A stretch of 64,000 nucleotides of DNA from Chloroflexota bacterium (GTDB lineage Bacteria > Chloroflexota > Chloroflexia > Chloroheliales > Chloroheliaceae): positions 62,001 through 126,000 of the forward strand of contig JAQBPB010000032.1 in assembly GCA_028287745.1 (NCBI GenBank). The letters are read 5' to 3'. Made by a program: the position numbers and the translations under genes. Shown one piece after another: positions 1 to 8,006 of this stretch. The notes under the pieces are model-generated. The model saw only the letters and a list, made by a program, of their open reading frames with translations, did no database searches and had not been told where the DNA came from. Within the stretch, counting starts at the first letter, position 1. Every line of letters begins with the position of its first letter.

Positions 1-2
1 AC

Positions 3-947
3 TTACCGCCAGCCGAATAATCCGGCTGGTTTTAAAGGTGTTTTCAGCCGGGGTTCGGCACCCTGGTTTATATTTTCAGGCGGCAGGGTACTGGCAACCT
101 GCCTGAATGTTTTAATCATTTGGGCGGCATTTGCAAAGCGCTTTTTTGGTTCTTTATGCAGGGCCCTGGCAAGAAAGAATTGTAGGTACACCGGAATCTT
201 TTCATCCGTTAACGGAACCTGTTCATTCAGCTGCCTTTGGCCTATCTCCAGCTTGTTTTGACCCTTGAAAGGCAGCTCGCCCACAAGCAGCCTGTAAATC
301 AAAATACCGGCCGAATACAGGTCGCTGGTGAAATCGCCGTAACCTAAAAACTGCTCCGGGGCCATATACTCGGGGGAGGCCCCGGCCAGTTGGGAAAGTT
401 TCACCCCGTTATTGTCAAAGTCAAATTTCGCTATCCCAAAGTTACGGACTTTAGCCTGGCCGTTTGGTAAAAGAAGAATATTAGACGGCGTAAGGCTTCC
501 GTGAACGACTCCCTGTTTATGGGCGAAAGATAGTGCCTCCAGTACCTGGCTGATTAAATCAATGGTGCGTGGCAGTGACAGTGGTTTTTGCTGCAATTGC
601 TTATCTAAAGATACTGCTTCCGGCACGTGCGGAAATACCAGGTAACAATAGCTTCCGACATTTCCAGCATCCTGTAGAGGCCAGATAGTCGGGTGGTTAA
701 GGGTTGCCAGGGCCAGCATAAGCCGGTTAAAGTTTTCTAAAACATTAAGGGTACGCACAGGCGAAACTGGGTAAGTTGCCACCGGTTTAAGGGTCACCGG
801 GCCGCTTTTTTGCCTTTCAGGTTTAAGCGGTTGGGCCTGCCATAATTCCGGCTCCGCGGGGTCATTAAGTTTGAATAAAAGTTTATAGTTCCCGAGTTGT
901 TTATTTCCCGGCTGGTCCAGCCGGCCCGGTCTGTTAATTTTGATCAT
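3..947 (-). CDS. Pseudokinase of the PknB-like Ser/Thr kinase fold
   Basis: The protein keeps the kinase fold but has lost its chemistry. Counting from an upstream TTG at 965, the catalytic loop reads HGSLTPSN near residue 155 (normally HRDLKPxN), the metal-binding DFG is NFG near 175, and no glycine loop or VAxK lysine is recognisable. The activation-segment APE is kept (residues 202-204), as is the C-lobe. There is no membrane segment. ATG 947 is preferred over TTG 965 because GAAGAAG lies upstream of it. It is the last gene of a leftward operon with an active kinase and a GH8 lipoprotein. A scaffold or allosteric role is inferred from the lost residues. The stop codon lies at the very edge of the window. 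Confidence 0.85.
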   Translation of the reverse strand: MIKINRPGRLDQPGNKQLGNYKLLFKLNDPAEPELWQAQPLKPERQKSGPVTLKPVATYPVSPVRTLNVLENFNRLMLALATLNHPTIWPLQDAGNVGSYCYLVFPHVPEAVSLDKQLQQKPLSLPRTIDLISQVLEALSFAHKQGVVHGSLTPSNILLLPNGQAKVRNFGIAKFDFDNNGVKLSQLAGASPEYMAPEQFLGYGDFTSDLYSAGILIYRLLVGELPFKGQNKLEIGQRQLNEQVPLTDEKIPVYLQFFLARALHKEPKKRFANAAQMIKTFRQVASTLPPENINQGAEPRLKTPLKPAGLFGWR

Positions 948-1005
948 TATTACCAACTTCTTCAATCTTTAACGCTTTTGCTTGTGGCAGGTATGCTTGA
1001 ATTAT

Positions 1006-2496
1006 TTAATACCGTAAGGGTAGTTTACCAGCGTAAAAGGCCAGCCCAAACCAGGTCCAGTTTTGGCCGTAATAGGTCCTTCCCCGGCTGGGGTCGCTGT
1101 GGGCCGGGTCAGGGTCGTCTCCCTGGCCGGTTACAAGCAAGGTCGGGAGTAATTTATCGGTTACGAGCTTATCGGCCTGTTTGGAGTCCAACACTGTTAA
1201 AAGGGCCAGCCCTCCACCCGCGTAGATGCTTAGTTCTTCCTGGTTATCTTTCGGCACTCCAAAGTGGTCATAAACTGCGGCCAGTTTCTGGTCCTTAACC
1301 CAATCTTCGTGCAGTACCGCCAGCGACTGGAGATAACTTAAAGCCCGCTTTTCGCCGCTGAAGCGGTAATCCATCGCAACCCGCCAGATTGTTCGAAAAG
1401 CGTCATAGCCGAAGTTAGTATCAAAATCTTTACTTTGCTCAATTGCTGAAACAAATTGGCCGCTGGCCTTATCAATGGCGCACCAGTTGGGAGGGAGTTT
1501 CCCGGGTTTACTTTCCCCAAATGAATTAACCGTACAGCCTGTGATTACCGCGTATGCCGAGTCTATTAAACCGTTCCATTCGTGGCTCTTGTTTGGGTCT
1601 ATATTGGCAAACAACCGGTAGGTATAGGGTGAAAAGTAGGACGGATTTAAGACAGGGCGCGGTGTCGAAACGGCCCAATCACCCGCTACCAGGTACGGAC
1701 GCCCTTTCACTGTTATCACCGCTTTGTCCCACAGGTCATTCACAATTTCAAGGGCCTGGTTCAAATAAGCCGGTTCATTCCAGCGCTGGGAGGCCAGGAG
1801 CAGGGCTAAAGCTATATCCTGGTCGGCATCGGTGGCAACATGGGAGTCCAGCACTTTCCAGCTATTGTCAGGAGCTTTACCCCACAGGTAGGCAAAGAGT
1901 TTGTCACCCCGGGGCTTTTGTAAATTGTTAACGGTCCAGGTCAGGACCGGGTCGAAGGTTGGCCGGTCGTCCTGCCAGACCGCCCGCAGCAAGGCGTAGG
2001 ACTGCCCCTCAGAAGTGCTGATATCCACCCGCTGGGGGTCGCGCACCCGCCCATCCTGCTGCATATACCGCGCTTTATAAGTTGCCCAGAGCTTTACCAG
2101 CAGCGCCTGGACCTGGGTCGCCGCCGAAACGGTTGTGCCAGGACTAACGGCAGGTACCGCCGGACTTACCGTAGCGGCCGGTGATATGATGCTACTTGAA
2201 GTAGTCGCTGGTGAAGCCAGGTTACTTGAAGTAGTGTTTGGCGAAGGTGAGTCAGGGATAGGGGTCACAGTAGCAGGTGCCTGGACCGGTGTGTTGGAGG
2301 GTGGGACAGCAGTATTTGTTGGCATAGCGGTAGGCGCGGGCTGGCCTGGAGTTACCGATGGCGAAGTCAGGGCAGGCGTTCCGGGCTTATTATTACCGGT
2401 AACTGTAGCTGCTTCCTCACCACAGGCTGCCAGTATAAAGTTTAAGAGCAGCAAAAGAAGGCTCAAAATCTTTATCAATTTTTTGGAATTACCCAT
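1006..2496 (-). CDS. Lipoprotein with glycoside hydrolase family 8 domain
   Basis: Likely an exported endo-beta-glucanase-type enzyme. A lipoprotein signal ends in LAAC (Cys25), a Pro/Thr/Ser linker covers about residues 30-125, and the rest is a GH8 (alpha/alpha)6 barrel. GH8 hallmarks are TSEGQSY with the presumed acid Glu163, then AVWQDD, and ATDADQDIALALL near 221-231. GH8 enzymes such as BcsZ accompany bacterial cellulose synthases, and a cellulose-synthase-like GT2 lies in the divergent operon here. The gene sits 81 bp after the kinase and about 58 bp before the pseudokinase, so co-transcription is likely. The lipid anchor places it outside the membrane. Substrate (cellulose, chitosan, xylan or other) cannot be told from sequence alone. 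Confidence 0.85.
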   Translation of the reverse strand: MGNSKKLIKILSLLLLLLNFILAACGEEAATVTGNNKPGTPALTSPSVTPGQPAPTAMPTNTAVPPSNTPVQAPATVTPIPDSPSPNTTSSNLASPATTSSSIISPAATVSPAVPAVSPGTTVSAATQVQALLVKLWATYKARYMQQDGRVRDPQRVDISTSEGQSYALLRAVWQDDRPTFDPVLTWTVNNLQKPRGDKLFAYLWGKAPDNSWKVLDSHVATDADQDIALALLLASQRWNEPAYLNQALEIVNDLWDKAVITVKGRPYLVAGDWAVSTPRPVLNPSYFSPYTYRLFANIDPNKSHEWNGLIDSAYAVITGCTVNSFGESKPGKLPPNWCAIDKASGQFVSAIEQSKDFDTNFGYDAFRTIWRVAMDYRFSGEKRALSYLQSLAVLHEDWVKDQKLAAVYDHFGVPKDNQEELSIYAGGGLALLTVLDSKQADKLVTDKLLPTLLVTGQGDDPDPAHSDPSRGRTYYGQNWTWFGLAFYAGKLPLRY

Positions 2497-2577
2497 TCTA
2501 CTTACCTGTTAAATGCTTATCCGGTCCGGATACCTTACGGCTTTCCCTGGTAAAACCGGCCAGATGCCGGCCCACTC

Positions 2578-3660
2578 TTATGCTCTTAGCCATAAAAAGA
2601 CCTGGGGTTGCGTGATTAGCACCAAACATAGCAACCCGATAAGCAGCACCATCAAACAGATTACAAAGTTTCGGGTCAGGTTCCGGTTGCGCCCGGTCTT
2701 TACCGGCCTTGCCGCTGGCAGGGTAAACCCATTAGACGAAGGTTGACCGGTTGCGGCAAGGCAGAGGCTGGCGTTATCTTGCTGGCTGGCCCCACTGATA
2801 GGCAAATCTGCGGCTGGTTTTCCGGCTGATAACCGGCTGACCGCCCGGTAAAAAGCGGTCCGCATCTCCTGGATATTTTTAAACCGCCGTTCCGGGCTTT
2901 TATTTAAGGCTGTAGCAAAGAAAGGTTCCAGGCTTTCCGGTACCTGGCTGTGTGGAAAGGGTAACGGGTCATTGGTATGCCGCATTCCCAGTTCCCAGGC
3001 GGTGTTGCCCCGGTACAGCTTCTGGCCGGTTAACAGCTCAAATAAAATTACGCCTGCCGAGTATTGATCGCTGGCCTGTCCGGTTTGCCCCAAGAACTGT
3101 TCGGGGGCCATGTATTCCGGCGAGCCGGTAAGTGTCCCGGTAAGCGTCAGGGAAATATCTTCGTTCAGGCTCAGGGTATTAGCCAGGCAAAAATCCGTGA
3201 TAACCAGGCGGTTGTTATCCCGGGTTAGAAAAAGCAGGTTAGAGGGTTTCAGGTCGCGGTGAATTATTCCATTGGAATGCGCAAAAGTTAACCCGTCTAA
3301 AAGCTGGTCAAAAAGCTGGAATGCCTCGTCCCGGCTGAAGCGCCGGTTGTTAAGCCTGCTTTCCAGGCTGCCGCCAGGGGCCAGGGGCATTGCCAGGTAC
3401 AGGTAATCCCCGGTGTGTCCATAATCAACCGGCGTCAGGATATTAGGGTGTTCCAGCCGGGCCAGCCACTCGACTTCCTTTTCAAATTGTGTGATTAGCT
3501 TATTATCCTGTTTATCAGGAATTATTTTCAGGGCTACTGCGAAACCCAGGTTTAACTGCCTGGCTAACCAGACCTCCGCCAACCGCCCTTTTCCAAGCAA
3601 GCCCAGGCGCTGGTAATTTCCAGGCTGTCTGTTTTCGGTAATTACTTTTTCGGCTACCAT
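2578..3660 (-). CDS. Membrane-anchored PknB-like Ser/Thr protein kinase
   Basis: Active-looking Hanks-type kinase. A glycine-rich loop GLLGKGRLAEV is followed by VALK (Lys45), the catalytic HRDLKPSN (134-141), the metal motif DFC at 156-158 (Gly of DFG replaced by Cys) and an APE motif. The kinase domain ends near residue 270. A low-complexity linker leads to one C-terminal membrane segment at about 332-353, so the catalytic domain should face the cytoplasm with almost nothing outside. It is the first gene of the leftward operon with the GH8 lipoprotein and pseudokinase, making these the likely partners. No PASTA or sensor domain is present. Start ATG at 3660 has only a weak AAGAAAG upstream. 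Confidence 0.9.
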   Translation of the reverse strand: MVAEKVITENRQPGNYQRLGLLGKGRLAEVWLARQLNLGFAVALKIIPDKQDNKLITQFEKEVEWLARLEHPNILTPVDYGHTGDYLYLAMPLAPGGSLESRLNNRRFSRDEAFQLFDQLLDGLTFAHSNGIIHRDLKPSNLLFLTRDNNRLVITDFCLANTLSLNEDISLTLTGTLTGSPEYMAPEQFLGQTGQASDQYSAGVILFELLTGQKLYRGNTAWELGMRHTNDPLPFPHSQVPESLEPFFATALNKSPERRFKNIQEMRTAFYRAVSRLSAGKPAADLPISGASQQDNASLCLAATGQPSSNGFTLPAARPVKTGRNRNLTRNFVICLMVLLIGLLCLVLITQPQVFLWLRA

Positions 3661-4263
3661 AGATACTTTCTTAACAGTTCAGTTTGAATTACAACCATTT
3701 TTTAGTTGACAAAATTTACAGCCGGGCCAGGCAGACCCACCACAGAGTGCATTTAGTTTACCCCAAAGTTGATTATATAAGAAATGATTTGTTGAAAGAT
3801 GTAATGAAAGTGGGGCCGCATAAGGATGTAGCCAGCGAAGAGAAAACTTATACGTCCAGGTTGGAATAATTACTAACTTGTTATTATATTAGCTGTTACA
3901 ACTCAATTATAATAAAAAGCCGTTGGTTCAGGTATCCCACAAGTGGGTGAATATCCGGCGTCGGGCCGGGTGACTTTATTGTATTACTCTGAAAAAGGGG
4001 ATGGCTGTCCGGCAATATTGTAACTAACCAGGAATATACCCGGCTAATTCACCCACTTGTGGGATAGCTAAAAACAAAATTTAGGTTATAATTAAAGAAT
4101 GATCTAGCTAGTTTCAACCTTTCGCCTTATTTCTTCTTACCTTTGTCTCTGACCTACGTCCCTAAAATAAAACCACAATATTTAAATCTAAACTTTAGCG
4201 GCTTATATCAAGCCTGCTTTGTAACCCTTTCTTTGTAAGATAGAACTGAGGTCAATAATAAAT
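3661..4263. other. Intergenic control region between divergent operons
   Basis: About 600 bp, AT-rich, separating the leftward kinase operon and the rightward glycosyltransferase operon. It must carry both promoters. TATAAT hexamers occur at 3908-3913 and 4087-4092, but neither has a convincing -35. It contains a 134-bp unit with 20-bp inverted ends, listed separately. A 61-codon open frame at 3684-3869 has no ribosome site and no protein-like pattern, so it is not called. Confidence 0.6.
3933..4066. repeat. 134-bp element bounded by perfect 20-bp inverted repeats
   Basis: Positions 3933-3952 (TATCCCACAAGTGGGTGAAT) are the exact reverse complement of 4047-4066. Each arm contains a smaller dyad, CCCAC-AA-GTGGG. 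Similarity extends imperfectly inward (ATCCGG versus TAGCCGG). The arms could be paired operators for one dimeric regulator acting on the divergent promoters, or terminal repeats of a small non-autonomous element. No target-site duplication is evident at the flanks, which favours operators. Confidence 0.8.
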
Positions 4264-4704
4264 TTGATTCAATTGAGGACCAGTTTTGCACGTTACCTGT
4301 TGGTCGGATTTAGTGGAACCCTGGTGAACCTGGCGAGCCTGGCGCTACTTGCGAATTTACCCATAGCCCGCTTTCTAGCGGCAGTAATAAGTACTGAGAT
4401 TTCCATTATTCACAATTTCCTTATTCATGACGGTTGGACTTTCAAGGACCGGCGAAAGGCGACCTTGAAGCTAATCCGGTTCAGTCATTTCCAGGTATTC
4501 TCGCTTTTCACAGCTACCTTTACGGTTGGATTATTTGCCCTTTTCAATTCAGTTTTGGGTTGGCACTACCTGTTTTCCCAGTTTGTGGCGATCGGACTGG
4601 CGACTATCTTGAACTTTTTAATTAACTTTCATGTGACATGGGGCCATAAAGTAGATGCCGTAGCTATAAGCTCGTCTAAGCCTTCTGTTAGCGACAGTAA
4701 CTGA
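4264..4704 (+). CDS. GtrA-like membrane protein
   Basis: Small integral membrane protein of 146 residues with four predicted membrane segments and GtrA-family features: RYLLVGFSGTLVNL near the N-terminus, HNFLIHDGWTF in the middle and a final hydrophobic segment ending NFLINFHVTWG. GtrA proteins are thought to help move polyprenyl-phosphate-linked sugars across the membrane for surface polysaccharide modification. The TTG at 4264 is preceded by GAGGTC about ten bases upstream. It opens the rightward operon containing GT2, GT39-like and glycosidase genes, consistent with a glycan-export role. Precise lipid-sugar substrate is unknown. Confidence 0.8.
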   Translation: MIQLRTSFARYLLVGFSGTLVNLASLALLANLPIARFLAAVISTEISIIHNFLIHDGWTFKDRRKATLKLIRFSHFQVFSLFTATFTVGLFALFNSVLGWHYLFSQFVAIGLATILNFLINFHVTWGHKVDAVAISSSKPSVSDSN

Positions 4705-4781
4705 TTTGGAACTAATCCAGGAGACCTGAGGATGTCAGCTAAAGATATTAGTGCTTTGGATAGGCAAACAGAGGCACGGGC

Positions 4782-6173
4782 ATGAACTTGTTTTATTTTT
4801 TGCTATTGGTAGTTTCGGTGCTTTTGGCCCTGCAGTCTGCTTACTCGGCGGCTTTGATGCTCTACGCCTGGCAGGATGAAACAAAACGGCACAAAGCTCA
4901 AATACCCGCGACCTATAAACGTCCCCGGATAAACTTTACCATTCTGTTACCCGCTCGCCATGAAGAAGCGGTAATCCAGGATACCATCCAGCGGGTGGTA
5001 GACCTTAATTACCCCCGGGAGTTGGTACAGGTACTGATAATTATCGAAGCCGGTGACCACGGAACCATATCCAAAGTAAATGAAAAATTAGCCCAGCTCT
5101 ACCGGCAAGGAATTTTTAATGTCGAACTCCTCACCTTTAGCGACAAGCCCATTAACAAACCGCACGGACTTAACATCGGGCTGCAACATTCTAAAGGTAA
5201 CGTAATAACCATTTTTGATGCCGAGGACGAACCGCACCCGGAAATTCTCCAGGTGGTCAACACGGTAATTACCAGGGAATTTGCCCCGGTTGTGCAATGC
5301 GGCGTGCAATTAATGAACTTCCGTGACCGCTGGTTCAGCGCCTTAAATGTCCTTGAATACTTCTTCTGGTTCAAGAGCCGGTTGCACTACCAGGCTTCGG
5401 CCGAAATAGTGCCGCTGGGCGGCAACACCGTTTTTGTGTGGCGGCAGTTACTCGATTGGTTGGGCGGTTGGGACCAGTACTGCCTGACCGAAGATGCTGA
5501 CGTAGGTATCCGGCTTAGCGCGGCAAAGGTACCTATCAGGGTTATTTATGAAGATGAATATGTAACCAAAGAGGAAACACCGCCGACAGTCGGGCAGTTT
5601 ATTAAGCAGCGTACTCGCTGGAACCAGGGCTTTTTGCAAGTGCTGGCTAAAAGGGATTGGCTGAAGTTGCCTGGTTTCTACCAGAAGTTTATGGCGCTGT
5701 ATATCCTGTGTTCGCCGTTGCTCCAGCTATTGACCCTCCTTTATATGCCGGTCAGCCTATGGACAATATTCTTTCTAAAAGTACCGGCCTGGCTGGCTTT
5801 AATTACCAGCTTGCCGTTCTACCTGCTGGTAATTCAACTGCTTATAAACATGGCGGGCCTGCGCGAATTTACCCGCGCCCATAAGCTAAAGACTACGCCG
5901 CTGGATTACCTGCGTACCGGCTTTGCATTTATACCTTACCAGGTGATGCTGGGCTGGGGAGCCTTGCGGGCCTGTTGGAGGCAATTACTTGGCATGAATA
6001 GCTGGGAAAAAACTGTCCACCTGGGCGCGCACCGCGCCGCCAGTATTCCGCCGGTCAGGCCCCATGTACCGGCAGGCCAGGCACCGTTGGTCAGTTTCGC
6101 GGCCTCATTCAAGTTTGAGGTGGAACAGGAACCGGGTAACCAGGGTGTTTTAGAGGAGGTTAAACTTGGATAG
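4782..6173 (+). CDS. Cellulose-synthase-like processive glycosyltransferase (GT2)
   Basis: Inner-membrane family 2 glycosyltransferase of 463 residues. Motifs are in the order expected for processive beta-glycan synthases: FDAEDE (145-150), TEDADVG (236-242) and QRTRW (276-280). One membrane helix precedes the catalytic domain and about three to four follow. The C-terminal tail (after about 420) is hydrophilic, with no PilZ-like RxxxR signature, so direct c-di-GMP control is not evident. GAGG is eight bases before the ATG. The next gene starts inside this one, overlapping by eight bases. It probably polymerises a glucan- or mannan-type chain; the sugar cannot be assigned. Confidence 0.88.
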   Translation: MNLFYFLLLVVSVLLALQSAYSAALMLYAWQDETKRHKAQIPATYKRPRINFTILLPARHEEAVIQDTIQRVVDLNYPRELVQVLIIIEAGDHGTISKVNEKLAQLYRQGIFNVELLTFSDKPINKPHGLNIGLQHSKGNVITIFDAEDEPHPEILQVVNTVITREFAPVVQCGVQLMNFRDRWFSALNVLEYFFWFKSRLHYQASAEIVPLGGNTVFVWRQLLDWLGGWDQYCLTEDADVGIRLSAAKVPIRVIYEDEYVTKEETPPTVGQFIKQRTRWNQGFLQVLAKRDWLKLPGFYQKFMALYILCSPLLQLLTLLYMPVSLWTIFFLKVPAWLALITSLPFYLLVIQLLINMAGLREFTRAHKLKTTPLDYLRTGFAFIPYQVMLGWGALRACWRQLLGMNSWEKTVHLGAHRAASIPPVRPHVPAGQAPLVSFAASFKFEVEQEPGNQGVLEEVKLG

Positions 6174-7977
6174 TTTATTGAACAGCCGTCCAGGTACCCG
6201 GTACAGGACTTCGGACTTTTTAACCAGGGCGCGGGAACAGTTAAGCCTTATCTTTAGCTGGTTAGCAGTGGGCAACCGGAAGCTAATTATGACCTTCATG
6301 ATTAGCGGATTTATATTTCAAAGTGTCAATATGCTGGATTATCCTTCATTTACTTTTAAGGATGATGAAGGCATTTACGCCGGGCAGGCCTGGGCGGTAC
6401 TTCGCCTGGGCCAGCTAACTCCCTATACCTACTTCTACGACCACGCGCCCGGTGGGTGGTTGTTGGCGGCAGGTTGGATGGGCCTGACCGGTGGGGTGCA
6501 TGCTTTTGGCAATTCCGTAGATAGCGGCCGGGTGCTGGTACTTGTCTTACACCTGGCTATGATACCTTTGATCTTCCAGATTACCTGCCGGCTAGGCGGC
6601 AACCTGGTTTCGGCCGGACTCGCAACCGCCTTATTTTCTTTTTCACCACTTGCCATCTTCTACCAGCGTATGTTCCTGTTGGATAACATAATGATGTTCT
6701 GGCTGTTCTTGAGCCTTTACCTGCTGCTTGATGAGAAAGGCCGCTTAAGCCACGTTGTACTGAGCGGTATAACTTTCGGGGTGGCCCTGGTAACCAAAGA
6801 AACGGCCATTTTCCTGCTGCCCGTTATAGCGTTAATCGTCTGGCGGCAGCGCCGCTCTCATCAGAGCATCTTCGCGGTCTACAGCTGGTTCATTCCAATG
6901 GTCATGGTTGTAAGCTGGTATCCATTTTACGCCATCCTGAAAGGTGAACTGCTGGGCGCCGGTCAGGCTTTTAACTTCTTCCTGGGTACCCCTTCCGGCT
7001 CCGGGCAAGGCGTTTCCCTGGTGGATGCCCTGAAATGGCAGTCAACCCGGGGCGGTGGTGGGTTATTTAACTTTGAAAATTTATTCTGGCAGCTCGTCCG
7101 TAACGACTGGTTCCGCCGTGACCCATTCCTGCTGACAGCGGGGTCGGCTGCCATCATCTTTAGCCTTATTTTCGGTCTGGTACGGCGCAATTGGCTGGTG
7201 CCAGGTTTGTTAGGTTTAATGCCGCTAATTTATCTCGCGAGGGGAGGGATTGTCTTTGATTATTACATCTTATTCCTGATTCCGTTTTTGTGCGTCAACC
7301 TTGGATTGGTACTGGGCGCATTATTAAAGTGGCTGCCGGGGAAACGGGCTAGCCTGGTGACCGGGGCTATTACCCTGGCCCTCTTGCTTTTCTATGCCGC
7401 TTCCGGCTCACTCCTGCCCCTGTACACCGAACACCCCGACGCAGCGGGGCGCCAGGCTCTGACCTGGATTAAACAGAATATACCTCCCTCCAGCTATATC
7501 ATTACCCGTGACGACCTCTGGGCTGATTTACACGAACAAGGCTTGCAAGGTGACAGTTTCCCTGATGCCCATAGTCATTGGAAAGTTGCTGCGGACCCCG
7601 CGGTCAGAGTAAGTATTTTCAAGGACAACTGGCAGAATGTGGACTATCTAATTATGTCTCCCGGTTTAATTCAGTCGCTCACCGATACAAACAATACGGT
7701 TGCCCTGGAAGCCTTAAAACATGCGACTTTGATTAAAACCTGGGAATCCGCGCCAGGTAACACTGGCTTGCATCCCCAACAATTTATCGAACTATGGAAG
7801 GTGAATAAACCAGTTACAAATGTTCAAGCCCCTGAAAAAGCCAGTCCGGCACCGGTCCTACCTCTGTTCCAGTCAGTTCAGCTTCAGCCAGGTACCACCG
7901 GGAAAACTACCCGTGAAGTCTGGGATAGCTTTGTCAGGAGGCTTAAAATTATTACAGAGTCAAGTTCAACCAACTAA
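6166..7977 (+). CDS. GT39/ArnT-like membrane glycosyltransferase
   Basis: Polytopic protein of 603 residues resembling the PMT/ArnT GT-C superfamily, which transfers sugars from polyprenyl phosphate on the outer face of the membrane. After the first membrane segment the conserved acidic loop KDDEGIYAGQAW is present, followed by many hydrophobic segments to about residue 430 and a soluble C-terminal region. The start is TTG at 6166 with GAGGAGG seven bases upstream, overlapping the GT2 stop by eight bases, which suggests translational coupling. Together with GtrA it suggests a lipid-linked sugar donor that decorates the GT2 product. Acceptor and sugar are not predictable. Confidence 0.83.
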   Translation: MDSLLNSRPGTRYRTSDFLTRAREQLSLIFSWLAVGNRKLIMTFMISGFIFQSVNMLDYPSFTFKDDEGIYAGQAWAVLRLGQLTPYTYFYDHAPGGWLLAAGWMGLTGGVHAFGNSVDSGRVLVLVLHLAMIPLIFQITCRLGGNLVSAGLATALFSFSPLAIFYQRMFLLDNIMMFWLFLSLYLLLDEKGRLSHVVLSGITFGVALVTKETAIFLLPVIALIVWRQRRSHQSIFAVYSWFIPMVMVVSWYPFYAILKGELLGAGQAFNFFLGTPSGSGQGVSLVDALKWQSTRGGGGLFNFENLFWQLVRNDWFRRDPFLLTAGSAAIIFSLIFGLVRRNWLVPGLLGLMPLIYLARGGIVFDYYILFLIPFLCVNLGLVLGALLKWLPGKRASLVTGAITLALLLFYAASGSLLPLYTEHPDAAGRQALTWIKQNIPPSSYIITRDDLWADLHEQGLQGDSFPDAHSHWKVAADPAVRVSIFKDNWQNVDYLIMSPGLIQSLTDTNNTVALEALKHATLIKTWESAPGNTGLHPQQFIELWKVNKPVTNVQAPEKASPAPVLPLFQSVQLQPGTTGKTTREVWDSFVRRLKIITESSSTN

Positions 7978-8006
7978 AAAACAGCAACGGAATTGCTGTT
8001 GGAGCA

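Noticed and set aside
3684..3869. 61-codon frame in the divergent control region
   Set aside because: No ribosome site, no protein-like pattern, and it lies in a region that must hold two promoters.
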